This document shows positions 16,283-24,075 of a DNA stretch of 64,000 nt, in pieces (the stretch's first letter is position 1; the number at the start of each line of letters is the position of its first letter). The notes below the pieces were generated by a model. It saw only the letters and a program-made list of their open reading frames with translations, was not told the origin of the DNA and did not search any database. The translations under genes were made by a program, and so were the position numbers. The DNA comes from Burkholderiales bacterium. GTDB lineage: Bacteria; Pseudomonadota; Gammaproteobacteria; Burkholderiales; Burkholderiaceae_C. Location of the stretch: the NCBI GenBank assembly GCA_028868825.1, contig JAGWTU010000004.1, positions 1 through 64,000 of the forward strand, in the 5' to 3' direction.

Positions 16283-17307
16283 TGCTGATTTCCGAACGGC
16301 GTGAACAAGGGCGGCGGCGGATGCTTCGGAGGCTGGTCGGGAAGCGCCTCCACCTGAGCCGATGCCGGCAGGGCTACGGTGCGGGTCACTCGGATGCTGT
16401 AGTCCACATGCCACGGCCCCAACCCATCGTCCGCCGTTGCCGTCAGGCTGACGCGTTGGCACCAGGCCACCGCGGGCGGGCAGATCGAGATCAGCAGGGT
16501 GGAGGAAGGCAGTGTGATGTACCGGCCAACTGAAAAGAAACTGCCGTGGACCACGGAGGGCAGCGATTCTATCGCCAGTGGCTGGCCCGCATCGCGCTGC
16601 GCGATCAGGGCGCGGGCGCTGGCGATGTCGGTGCCGCCGAGGGCCGCCAGGACCGGCGCCCGAACCGTGTTGCGGTTGACGTTGCCGACGGTGCCGACAT
16701 ACACGTTGTCCAGCACTGCGTTCAGCGTGGCGGCGTCGAGGTCGTGCCAGCCGACGATGCGTTGCAGCTCGGTCGGCATCAGCAAAAAGTTGTTGCGGGG
16801 GGGCGGCATCTTGGCCGCCGCATATTCGGGCGCCTCGGCTCCGTTGAGGCGCACCAGGCTGTCGGCGTCCACGTAGTCGAGCAAGGTGTCGCTGAGCCGG
16901 TCGGCCTTGGCATCGCCGATGCCCAGCGCGAGCAGCAGTCCGACGAGCTCGGTCGGTCGGGCGCGGCGCAGATTGAACAGCGCGCCGGCGTCCAGGTAGC
17001 TGACGTCGATGCCGTCGGCAGTGCGGTAGTAGCGGCCATCGATCACGATGTCGCCCATCCGCTTGCCTCGGCGATAGAGCGTGCTGCTGAGGTACATCGC
17101 CTGAGCCAGGGTGTTCTGGACCGCCGCGGCGGCCTGCTGTTCCTGGCGCGAGGCCATCACGAGGTCGCGCAACTGGTCGCTGCGATGCGACATCAACGCC
17201 ACGCCGACCGCGATCAGCGCCAGCAGAATGACCGTCACCGGAAGCACGAAACCGGCCGCGGCATGCGAGCGCGGCAGGCCGGCACAGCCGAGCGGGTGCG
17301 GTTTCAC
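16279..17307 (-). CDS. gspK: Type II secretion minor pseudopilin GspK
   Basis: 342 residues, starting at a GTG placed directly after the gspJ TAG. The prepilin motif is AAAG/FVLPVTVILLALIAV (cleavage after G19). Position +5 is Val rather than Glu, as expected for GspK, which caps the pseudopilus tip and lacks Glu5. The large globular region includes two GspK-type helical subdomains with SYLDAGALFNLRRA and DYVDADSLVRLNGAEAPEY. It works with GspI and GspJ as the tip complex. The C-terminus ends in a proline-rich tail. Confidence 0.9.
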   Translation of the reverse strand: MKPHPLGCAGLPRSHAAAGFVLPVTVILLALIAVGVALMSHRSDQLRDLVMASRQEQQAAAAVQNTLAQAMYLSSTLYRRGKRMGDIVIDGRYYRTADGIDVSYLDAGALFNLRRARPTELVGLLLALGIGDAKADRLSDTLLDYVDADSLVRLNGAEAPEYAAAKMPPPRNNFLLMPTELQRIVGWHDLDAATLNAVLDNVYVGTVGNVNRNTVRAPVLAALGGTDIASARALIAQRDAGQPLAIESLPSVVHGSFFSVGRYITLPSSTLLISICPPAVAWCQRVSLTATADDGLGPWHVDYSIRVTRTVALPASAQVEALPDQPPKHPPPPLFTPFGNQQ

Positions 17308-17946
17308 CTATTCGACCTCGGCACCGAAGAGCGTCGCGGGTTCGACCAGTTGCCAGGCACTGGCACGTGGCGCGACGAGCACCGTCATCGGCCGCGACTG
17401 CGGGCCGAATTGCAGCGTGAGCTGCAGCAGGGCGGGCAATGCGGGGGCCTCCTTGGCGGTCGTCCCGAAGGTCGAATTGCGAGGCGGCCAGTCTTCGTGC
17501 GCGACGCCGGCGACGTCGAGATAGCGCAGCTCGGCCAACTGAAGGCGCCAGGGGTAGATCGCGCCCGGCAGCCCCGGGTGCTCGATGTGCAGCCTCAAGT
17601 CCGGACTGTTGCCCTCGATCTGGAGCGAGGTTGCGATCGGAGCGGAGCCGTAGCCGGGCGCGAGCGAAGCCGTCGATTCGGCCACGAAGCCGCTGCGCGT
17701 GCCGGTGAAGGTGACGCCACGATCGCCGCGCGGGTTGGCGATTTCGGACATCAACTGGCGCAGCGACAGCACCAGTTGCTGCTGCTGTTGCAGCTTCTCG
17801 ACGGCGTCGCCCAGCCGCTCCTGGGCACGCAAGGCCTGGAACCAGCCGGCCATCAGGACCGCGAACAAGAGGGCGAAGATGGTCACCGTGACCAGCACCT
17901 CGAGCAGCGAGAAACCGCGCGACCGCGCGCTGGCGGGTCGCCTCAC
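17308..17946 (-). CDS. gspJ: Type II secretion minor pseudopilin GspJ
   Basis: 212 residues from a GTG overlapping the gspI stop (GTGA). The prepilin cleavage motif is RSRG/FSLLEVLVTVTIFALLFAVL with Glu at +5. A Gln-rich segment (LQQQQQLV, about 50-57) follows the membrane helix, then a beta-rich globular domain ending in a hydrophobic C-terminus. GspJ belongs to the tip complex with GspI and GspK. The order H-I-J-K matches classical T2SS operons. Confidence 0.88.
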   Translation of the reverse strand: MRRPASARSRGFSLLEVLVTVTIFALLFAVLMAGWFQALRAQERLGDAVEKLQQQQQLVLSLRQLMSEIANPRGDRGVTFTGTRSGFVAESTASLAPGYGSAPIATSLQIEGNSPDLRLHIEHPGLPGAIYPWRLQLAELRYLDVAGVAHEDWPPRNSTFGTTAKEAPALPALLQLTLQFGPQSRPMTVLVAPRASAWQLVEPATLFGAEVE

Positions 17947-18404
17947 GGTCGGGCTCCGGCCGCGCCGAAGCCGGGTGGTCCGCTGTTGCGCGGTCGCACC
18001 TGGTGCCAGCCCGCAACGATGCGCTCGCTCGTGCGCGGCACGCCCGGATCGGCGAGATCCGTGACCGTGAACCGCACCTGGTAGAGGCCGACCTGGTAGG
18101 GGCTGATCCCGGAAGGGTGCTTCACCTGGTCCACCGGGCCATGCGTGGGCGTCGCCTGCCAGTGGAAGCGGTGGGTCGACGTGCGCAGATCGCCGCTGGG
18201 CTGTTCGGCGGGATTCAGGCTGTAGGCAAGCTCGGTGATGTTGCGTTCGATCTCGGCGTCCTGCTGCACCGCTGCGGCACGTGAGGCCAGCTGCAGCGTC
18301 TGCCCGGCCCAGACGAACAAGGCGGCGCCGAAGCTCGAAATCACGACCAGCGCCACGATGACCTCGATCAGCGAGAACCCGCGCACTTTCGGGTTCCGGT
18401 TCAT
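17943..18404 (-). CDS. gspI: Type II secretion minor pseudopilin GspI
   Basis: 153 residues; ATG at 18404 overlaps the gspH stop (ATGA). A short leader MNRNPKVRG is followed by FSLIEVIVALVVISSFGAALF with Glu at +5. The remaining domain (about 45-153) is small and mixed alpha/beta, the expected size for GspI. GspI starts the tip complex by binding GspJ and GspK. Translational coupling on both sides suggests the minor pseudopilins are made in fixed ratios. Confidence 0.88.
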   Translation of the reverse strand: MNRNPKVRGFSLIEVIVALVVISSFGAALFVWAGQTLQLASRAAAVQQDAEIERNITELAYSLNPAEQPSGDLRTSTHRFHWQATPTHGPVDQVKHPSGISPYQVGLYQVRFTVTDLADPGVPRTSERIVAGWHQVRPRNSGPPGFGAAGARP

Positions 18405-18841
18405 GGCGCACCCTCGGCCAGCGCGCTGACTTCGATCTCGCAGGTGAGGCGCGCTATGGCGACGCGCCAGCGACGCCCGTCGGCAGGCTCCTGCACGACC
18501 AGCGAGCCCGGCTCGCAGGTGCCCGAGTGCCACAACCGGGCGGGCCGCTCGACCTTCGCCGACCAGCCTGCCGGCAGGTCCAGCGGCAGCGCGCCGTCGG
18601 GCAGCGGCCGGGTCAGCGCCGTGGCGTCCAAAGTGAGGTCGATACCCAGGGTCGTCGTCCGAGCCGGGAGCGCGCGCGCGCTGGCCACGGTCTGTTGCAG
18701 GTCGGCGTCGCTGAATGCCGTGTCGAGCCGCCTTGCCAGGCCAGGCAGCGCAACAGCCGCGACCAGGGCGACGATGGTCAGGGCGATCAGGACTTCGATC
18801 AGCGTGAATCCCGCCGGCGCGGCATGCGGGTGCTTGCGCAT
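18401..18841 (-). CDS. gspH: Type II secretion minor pseudopilin GspH
   Basis: 146 residues from the ATG at 18841, 19 bases after the gspG stop. No clear ribosome site is seen and an upstream in-frame start inside gspG cannot be excluded. The motif AAPAG/FTLIEVLIALTIVALVAAVALP has Glu at +5. The globular part is short and has two cysteines (CEPG and LTCEIE) that could pair after export. GspH links the tip complex to the GspG shaft. Confidence 0.85.
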   Translation of the reverse strand: MRKHPHAAPAGFTLIEVLIALTIVALVAAVALPGLARRLDTAFSDADLQQTVASARALPARTTTLGIDLTLDATALTRPLPDGALPLDLPAGWSAKVERPARLWHSGTCEPGSLVVQEPADGRRWRVAIARLTCEIEVSALAEGAP

Positions 18842-18860
18842 GCGCGCGTGGCGGCGGTCG

Positions 18861-19334
18861 TCAGTGCGGCGCAGGGGTGCTGCTGCTGGCGTGACCGATA
18901 TCGGCATCGATGCCTTCGCCTCCAGGCTTGCCGTCGGCACCCAGCGAGATGATCGCGAACGGGCGGCCCTCGTCGCCGGGAACCTGGTACAGGTACGGAT
19001 TGCCCCAGGGGTCCAGCGGCACGGCTTCGTCCAGATACGGACCCTTCCAGCGTGCGCGCAGACTGGGGTCGGTCGGCGGCGTCACCAGCATCGACAGGCC
19101 GACATCCACCGGCGGATAGATCCCGATGTCCATGCGCATCGTCTCGACCGCGCCGCGCAGCAGCTTGATCTGCACGCCGGTGGTCTGGACCTTGGAGCTG
19201 TCGACCTTCGAAAAGAGCCGCGGACCGACGAGGCCGGCCACGAGCCCGATGATGACCAGCACGACCAGCATCTCAAGCAGCGTGAAGCCGACGCTTCGAT
19301 GGCGGTAGCGACGGGCGGGAAGGCGTACAGCCAT
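18861..19334 (-). CDS. gspG: Type II secretion major pseudopilin GspG
   Basis: 157 residues. The leader ends at VG/FTLLEMLVVLVIIGLVAGLVGPRLF, with Glu at +5 and the conserved proline kink. The globular domain shows the GspG hallmarks WKGPYL (about 95-100), PLDPWGNPYLYQ (about 106-117) and the C-terminal calcium loop SLGADGKPGGEGIDADI (about 130-146). Multiple copies form the shaft of the pseudopilus. It starts 2 bases after the gspF stop. A prepilin peptidase is needed to process it and is not encoded in this window. Confidence 0.94.
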   Translation of the reverse strand: MAVRLPARRYRHRSVGFTLLEMLVVLVIIGLVAGLVGPRLFSKVDSSKVQTTGVQIKLLRGAVETMRMDIGIYPPVDVGLSMLVTPPTDPSLRARWKGPYLDEAVPLDPWGNPYLYQVPGDEGRPFAIISLGADGKPGGEGIDADIGHASSSTPAPH

Positions 19335-19336
19335 GT

Positions 19337-20563
19337 TCAGAATTTCACTTCGGACAACGATGTGAGGGCCAGCATCACCCCAACGATGATGAGGGCGATG
19401 ATACCGCCCAGCACGATGATGGCAGCCGGCTCGATCAGCGCCACCATGCGCTTGCGCTGTCGGCGATTCTGCTCCAGCGCGTAGCTGGCGACATGGCCCA
19501 TCATCGACCCGACCTGGCCCGTGCGCTCGCCCACTCGGACCATGCTCAGCGCCGTCGCCGGGAGCAGGCGGTATTCGGCGAGCGACCGAGACAGGGATTC
19601 GCCGCGGCCGATATCGCCCATGGTCAGCCGCAGGCGCCTGGCGACATCGGCCAGCGTTATCGCCTGGGCGGTCAGGTCGAGCGCGGTCAAGATCGGGACC
19701 CGGCTTTGCAGCATCAGCGCCAGCATGCCGGTCCAGCGCGAAAGTTCCTGCTGGCGGATCCAGGACCCCAGCACCGGCAGGCGCGCGAGCGCGCCCCGAA
19801 TGCGGACCGCGCCGATCGTCTTCCAGGCCGCCGATCCCAGCACCACCAGCGCCGCGATCCCGATCCCGATCAGCAACGCGTGGCGATTGACATATTCGCC
19901 GATGCCCAACACCGCCGCCGAGAGCCAGGGCAGGTCGACCTGGCGTCCGGCGAGCAGCTTCGAGAAACGCGGCACGACGAACGAGAACACGAACAGCACG
20001 GCTGCGGCGCCGGCGAGCACGAGGATGATCGGATAGACCAGCGCCTCGGCGGTCTCGGCGCGCACCTGCTCGTCGAACTCCAGTTGTTCGGCGGCGCGGC
20101 CGAGTGCTCCGGCGAGGTCGCCGGTCGACTCGCCGGCCGAGATCAGCGCGACGACGTAGCTGGGCAGCGCCAAGGCACCGGCGTCCGACTGCTTGCGCAC
20201 CGCGGTCGAGAAGCGCTCGCCCGCCAGCACGAGCGCGAGGGTGCTCGTCAGCGGCGTTTCCAATGCGAGGCCGCGCCGGCTTTCGATCAGCGTGCGCAAC
20301 GACTCCTCGAGCGTGACGCCGGCGCCGAGCAGCGACGCCAACTCGCGCACCATGAGGACGAGGGCGACGCGCCCGCCGCTTTCGCGGCGCTTCCAGGTTC
20401 CACGTGGGTTGTCACTCCCAGAGGCTGGGCGGGCGATCCGCACCGAGATGGGAGTCAGGTCGCGCCCGATCAACAGCGCTACGACGCCGGATTCGCTGCC
20501 GGCTTCCTCGACGCCGCTTTGGCGGGCGCCGGTCGCATCTATCGCTTCGTAGCTGAAGAGCAT
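19337..20563 (-). CDS. gspF: Type II secretion inner-membrane platform protein GspF
   Basis: 408 residues, the usual family length. It contains two cytoplasmic T2SSF helical-bundle domains (about 68-190 and 270-390) and three membrane helices (near 168-190, 220-240 and 378-400). Characteristic stretches are LLGAGVTLEESL and ALALPSYVVALISAGESTG. GspF is the polytopic core of the assembly platform that couples GspE to pseudopilin insertion. It is the first gsp gene and starts 3 bases after the GT4 glycosyltransferase stop, so the secretion genes seem to be transcribed from the glycan side. Confidence 0.92.
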   Translation of the reverse strand: MLFSYEAIDATGARQSGVEEAGSESGVVALLIGRDLTPISVRIARPASGSDNPRGTWKRRESGGRVALVLMVRELASLLGAGVTLEESLRTLIESRRGLALETPLTSTLALVLAGERFSTAVRKQSDAGALALPSYVVALISAGESTGDLAGALGRAAEQLEFDEQVRAETAEALVYPIILVLAGAAAVLFVFSFVVPRFSKLLAGRQVDLPWLSAAVLGIGEYVNRHALLIGIGIAALVVLGSAAWKTIGAVRIRGALARLPVLGSWIRQQELSRWTGMLALMLQSRVPILTALDLTAQAITLADVARRLRLTMGDIGRGESLSRSLAEYRLLPATALSMVRVGERTGQVGSMMGHVASYALEQNRRQRKRMVALIEPAAIIVLGGIIALIIVGVMLALTSLSEVKF

Positions 20564-20566
20564 GGT

Positions 20567-21778
20567 CTAAGGTGAGGGACGGCCCGCAGGCATCGAATCG
20601 AGGCTCAGGTGGAGTCGATCCGAGAGCGTTGCACCGATGCGATCCCAATCATGGTACTGCACGACATAGCGACGCGCGCGCTCGGTCATCGCCAGTGCCC
20701 CGGCCCGGTCCGACGCCAACTGCCGCAATTGTCCGGCCCACTGTTCGGGCGACTCGGCGAGCAGATAGGTACCCGCCGATTCGGCCAGCAGTCCGCTGGC
20801 CACCGATGCCGAAAGCACCGCCGGCAAGCCCATCGCGAAATACTCGAGCACCTTGTTCTGTATGCCGGTGGCGACGTTCAGCGGCGCCACGGCGGCGTAG
20901 CAATCGGCGCAGGCCGCCGCGATATCCACGACCCGACCGGTAACCTCGACGCCGGGCACGCGCTCGAATTCCTGCCGCAGCGCGGGCGGGCAATCGCCGA
21001 TCAGCTTCAGCCGCGTGCCGCTGGGCAGGAGCGGCAGCACGTTCCGTGCGAACCACAGCGCGCCGGTTCGATTGGGGTAGGTGTCCATTTTTCCCACCAA
21101 GGCGATCGCCTGGCCGTGCCGTTGATCGGGCCGGAGGAATTCGAAGCGATCCGGATCGACGCCCTGGGTCAGCAGCAGCGTCCGCTCGGGCGGCGTGCCC
21201 AGTTTGCGCACATCGGCGGCGCTGACCAGGGTCAGGACATCGAAGCGGCCGATCTCGCGCTGCTCGAAACGGCTCACCCGTGGGCCTTCGATGCGACTGA
21301 CCCAGGTCCAGGGCTTGAGCAGGCTGGCGGTTTGAACGACCTGCCGGTAGTTGCTCGAGATCGCGTCGCAGAAGTCGAGCACGGCGGGAATCCGGCGCTG
21401 ACCGCGCCACACCGACGAGCTGCGGATCAGGTGGCAGACGATGGCGTCGCTGTGCTCGAGGCGGCGGCCGACCTCGGCATCGAGTTCCGGACTGCTGAAA
21501 TAGCCCACCTGCAGCGGCAGCCCACGGATCAGTGCACGGGCCGCGCCCAGCAACATGCGCCAGCGGCCGTGGGCGATGGCTCGCGCGCGGACCGCGCCGG
21601 TCTCTTCGCAGAAGGCCCGTACCTCGGACTCGCTGGCGGAACCCAGTCCCAGCATCTCGACATCGAATTCACGCGCCAAGAGGCGGGCGAGGTGGAAGAC
21701 GCGCAGCCGATCACCGCCGATCGGCGGATATGGAAAACGACTCGTGACGAAAAGCAGGCGCTTGCGAGGTGAGGTCAT
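20567..21778 (-). CDS. GT4-family glycosyltransferase
   Basis: 403 residues. The N-terminal Rossmann domain begins LLFVTSRFPYPPIGGDRLRVFHLARLLA, as in the GT4 enzymes annotated as PEP-CTERM/XrtA-associated sugar transferases. The C-terminal donor domain has VGKMDTYPNRTGALWFARNVLP (about 228-249), LIGDCPP and the late acidic motif NKVLEYFAMGLPAVLS (about 319-334). It probably adds a sugar to a lipid-linked repeat unit at the cytoplasmic face. It lies 57 bases after the GT2 gene and 3 bases before gspF. No exosortase or PEP-CTERM gene is nearby, so the XrtA association is not supported here. Confidence 0.85.
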   Translation of the reverse strand: MTSPRKRLLFVTSRFPYPPIGGDRLRVFHLARLLAREFDVEMLGLGSASESEVRAFCEETGAVRARAIAHGRWRMLLGAARALIRGLPLQVGYFSSPELDAEVGRRLEHSDAIVCHLIRSSSVWRGQRRIPAVLDFCDAISSNYRQVVQTASLLKPWTWVSRIEGPRVSRFEQREIGRFDVLTLVSAADVRKLGTPPERTLLLTQGVDPDRFEFLRPDQRHGQAIALVGKMDTYPNRTGALWFARNVLPLLPSGTRLKLIGDCPPALRQEFERVPGVEVTGRVVDIAAACADCYAAVAPLNVATGIQNKVLEYFAMGLPAVLSASVASGLLAESAGTYLLAESPEQWAGQLRQLASDRAGALAMTERARRYVVQYHDWDRIGATLSDRLHLSLDSMPAGRPSP

Positions 21779-21803
21779 GCGATGGGCTGGACGGCTGGAC
21801 GCG

Positions 21804-21822
21804 GGCCCCTCGCGCAGGGGCC
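21804..21822. repeat. Hairpin between the GT2 and GT4/gsp genes
   Basis: A 7-bp perfect stem, GGCCCCT and AGGGGCC around the loop CGCGC, in the 57-base gap that separates the glycan genes from the GT4-gspF segment. No T-tract follows on the - strand. It could attenuate read-through or mark the mRNA boundary between the two functions. Confidence 0.35.
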
Positions 21823-21835
21823 GCGGGATGAATCG

Positions 21836-22768
21836 TCAATCGCGGCTCGGTAGCAAGGGTACCTGGGGCGACATCTTGGAAAAAGCCATGCTTCCCTCGA
21901 TGCTCGCCTTGAAATTCGACGGACTCCAGTCCCGAAGCAGATAACGGATCGCATAGTAAGGCACGAAGACGAGCATCCACAGCCAAGGCGACCAGTAGCC
22001 GAAATGCTTGCGCAGGTAGTACAGCCGATTGCGCGCAGTGATCCGAACCGTGAACGGTGAACTCACGCCCCCGGTCGAACCGCCGACCTTGTGAATCAGC
22101 ACGGCCGCGGGCCAGTAGCCCAATGCCTGGTTCTGCTTGCGCATGCGCCAGCAGAAGTCGGTGTCGTCGTAATAGACGAAATAGGATTCATCCATCAGCC
22201 CGACGGTTTCGAACACCTTGCGGTGCACGAGCATGCAGCATGTCGGCGCATACTCCATGCGACGGGGGTCGTCGAATTGGCCGCGGTCGGGCTGACCCAG
22301 GCCCAGATGAAAACCCGTATGGCCACGCCATGCGTTGAATTCGCCCCCGCCATACCAAACTGCATCCTTGGGAGAATCAAAATGCATTTTTGGAACGACC
22401 GCCTGCCAGCGATTCGAGTTGCAAGCGCCGAGCAACTGATCGAAGAGGGTGGATCCGAAGATCGTGTCGTTGTTCAGCAATAGAACCCACTCGCAGCCAT
22501 CGGCCAAGGCCCGAACGATGCCCTGATTGTTGCCCGCCGCGACACCCAGGTTGTCGCTGTTTGCTACCAGCGTGAGCCGCGGGTCGGCCTCGCGCTGAAG
22601 CGCCGAGACGGAGCCGTCCCGTGACGCATTGTCGACGGCATAGACGCGAAAGTTCGACAGGGTCTGCGACCAGCATGAGGCGAAGAACTCGGGCAGGAAG
22701 CGCTCCGAGTTGTAGGTCACGGTCACGACGCCGATGAGCGGTCCGCGGTGCATAGCAGGTGGCGTCAT
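21836..22768 (-). CDS. GT2-family (GT-A fold) glycosyltransferase, rhamnosyltransferase-like
   Basis: 310 residues from the ATG at 22768, 19 bases after the acyltransferase stop; an upstream in-frame ATG at 22825 would overlap that gene. The GT-A fold starts IGVVTVTYNSERFLPEFFAS. VYAVDNASRDGS and LGVAAGNNQG follow, then LLLNNDT (the DXD-equivalent) and later YFVYYDDTDFCWRMRKQ with the family's acidic motif. A hydrophobic C-terminal segment (about 265-285) may anchor it to the membrane. It probably transfers rhamnose or a similar sugar to a lipid-linked oligosaccharide. Composition is low for this genome: 53% GC in 22381-22500 by my count. Confidence 0.88.
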   Translation of the reverse strand: MTPPAMHRGPLIGVVTVTYNSERFLPEFFASCWSQTLSNFRVYAVDNASRDGSVSALQREADPRLTLVANSDNLGVAAGNNQGIVRALADGCEWVLLLNNDTIFGSTLFDQLLGACNSNRWQAVVPKMHFDSPKDAVWYGGGEFNAWRGHTGFHLGLGQPDRGQFDDPRRMEYAPTCCMLVHRKVFETVGLMDESYFVYYDDTDFCWRMRKQNQALGYWPAAVLIHKVGGSTGGVSSPFTVRITARNRLYYLRKHFGYWSPWLWMLVFVPYYAIRYLLRDWSPSNFKASIEGSMAFSKMSPQVPLLPSRD

Positions 22769-22787
22769 TGAGTTCCCGATGCAAAGA

Positions 22788-23363
22788 TCATTCGGCCGGC
22801 AACCATTTTCCGGATTCCATGTCATACGACTTGATCAGTCGGGCCGGGGCACCGACCACCATCGAGTACGGCGGGAAGCTCCGCGTGACGACGGACCTCG
22901 TGCCGACCACGCAATGGTCGCCCAGCGTGACCCCTGGCAGCACGGAGCATCCGTACCCGATGAAGACCCCTTTCCCGAGAACGACGGGTCCTCGGGACAC
23001 ATTGGGCTGCTTCATGATGGGGCCGGCCTTGGGGTCCAATCCATGCGCCACATCCGAAATATAGACATGCTCGCTGAGTACGCTGCCCTCACCGAGCTCG
23101 ATGCGATTCATCGCATGGATCTGCGTGTATCCACCCACATAGACATCGTTTCCCAACACGATACGGCCGAGCGCGCCGCCGCGGCTTTCATCGCGCAGTG
23201 AATTCAGCACCACGTGGGCCCCGACGTGGCAGTCGGTGCCGAGGAGGATCCCGCCGCGATTGCACAGGGTCCGCGGCCACAGGATTCGGGAGCCGCGGCC
23301 CATGGCCACTCTCATGGGCCGATAGATCAGCGCCTTGATCCAGTTCTTGACGCGACGCTTCAT
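22788..23363 (-). CDS. Hexapeptide-repeat (LbetaH) acyltransferase
   Basis: 191 residues; the ATG at 23363 has a GGAG site 6 bases upstream and overlaps the stop of the 41-codon ORF (ATGA). Left-handed beta-helix repeats fill residues 40-170 (IVLGNDVYVGG, IELGEGSVLSEHVYI, VVLGKGVFIGYGCSVLPGVTLGDHCVVGTRSVV). The end GAPARLIKSYD is typical of WbbJ/LacA-type sugar O-acetyltransferases. It probably adds acetyl groups to a sugar of this polysaccharide. A second enzyme of the same fold lies just upstream. Confidence 0.88.
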   Translation of the reverse strand: MKRRVKNWIKALIYRPMRVAMGRGSRILWPRTLCNRGGILLGTDCHVGAHVVLNSLRDESRGGALGRIVLGNDVYVGGYTQIHAMNRIELGEGSVLSEHVYISDVAHGLDPKAGPIMKQPNVSRGPVVLGKGVFIGYGCSVLPGVTLGDHCVVGTRSVVTRSFPPYSMVVGAPARLIKSYDMESGKWLPAE

Positions 23364-23485
23364 CGTTGCTCCAGCGTGAGGTCGACGCCCGCCTCGCCCG
23401 GCGGGACCGGCGTGCACGGCTTCGACGCCAGCAACCGTCGGATTCCGGCGATTTCGCTTCGATAAAGCAGGCTGAGGTGGTTCAT
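23360..23485 (-). CDS. 41-residue small ORF coupled to both flanking acyltransferases
   Basis: ATG at 23485 overlaps the TGA of the upstream acyltransferase (ATGA), and its own TGA at 23360-23362 overlaps the ATG of the downstream one (ATGA). The peptide begins MNHLSLLYRSEIAG and ends GVDLTLEQR; it is basic in the first half, has one Cys and two Pro, and no membrane segment. I know no family for it. It may be a real small protein, a translational coupling device, or the remnant of a deleted gene. The double overlap is what supports translation; conservation is untested. Confidence 0.5.
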   Translation of the reverse strand: MNHLSLLYRSEIAGIRRLLASKPCTPVPPGEAGVDLTLEQR

Positions 23486-24075
23486 TCCGTTTGCCACGCC
23501 CGCGTCAGTGGATCGAACTTCTTCAGGACTCTGGCCGGTGCGCCCGCAGCCACCGCATAGTCGGGTAGATCGCGCGAAACGACAGACCCTGCGCCGACCA
23601 CGCAGCCTCGTCCGATGGTCACGTTCGGCAGGATCACGCTGTGCGCGCCGATGAAGCTGCCCTCGCCGATGCGCACGAAACTGGGTCCGGTCGGAAGGCG
23701 CGCCCCGATCTTGGGAGGCCGGTCGGGATCGTCGATCGGGTGGTGCGTGTCGACGATGACGCAGTAGGGCGTAATCGAGACTTCGTCACCGATCGTGACC
23801 TCGCATTGACAGACGATATGCACGCCCTGCTCGATATTGACGCCCGAGCCGACCTGCAGGCGTGGCTTCCAATCGGTTCGTGCACGAGGGATGACCTCGA
23901 GCCGGGCGCCCTCGCGGATCGAAGTGCGGTCACCCAGGTGAATATGGCGGGCCCCGATCACCAGCATGGGCCGGAACAGTATCGACCGGCCGCCCACGCT
24001 GGCCAGGCGTGCGCGCCAATACGACTGGGTCCAGATCCAGCGCCAGAGGTTGCGCAAGGGCGGCAGCCTTTTCAT
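23482..24075 (-). CDS. Second hexapeptide-repeat (LbetaH) acyltransferase, WcaF-like
   Basis: 197 residues from the ATG at 24075, which shares one base with the flippase stop (TGATG). An in-frame ATG at 24087 is an alternative start. Beta-helix repeats run through residues 45-180 (HIHLGDRTSIREGARLEV, VNIEQGVHIVCQCEVTIGDEVSI, IGAHSVILPNVTIGRGCVVGAGSVVSRD). DTHHPID is the loop with the catalytic histidine. The end AGAPARVLKKFD is typical. It is related in fold to the downstream acyltransferase but differs clearly in sequence, so two different acylation steps are likely. Acetyl-CoA as donor is an inference. Confidence 0.88.
   Translation of the reverse strand: MKRLPPLRNLWRWIWTQSYWRARLASVGGRSILFRPMLVIGARHIHLGDRTSIREGARLEVIPRARTDWKPRLQVGSGVNIEQGVHIVCQCEVTIGDEVSITPYCVIVDTHHPIDDPDRPPKIGARLPTGPSFVRIGEGSFIGAHSVILPNVTIGRGCVVGAGSVVSRDLPDYAVAAGAPARVLKKFDPLTRAWQTE

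Noticed and set aside
7943..20563. Type IV pilus or MSHA-type system
   Set aside because: The set includes GspK lacking Glu5, GspL, GspM, a GspG calcium loop and a GspC-like protein, which together indicate type II secretion.
20567..21778. Exosortase/PEP-CTERM system, suggested by the type of GT4 enzyme
   Set aside because: No exosortase gene and no PEP-CTERM tail on the exported protein or any other protein in the window.
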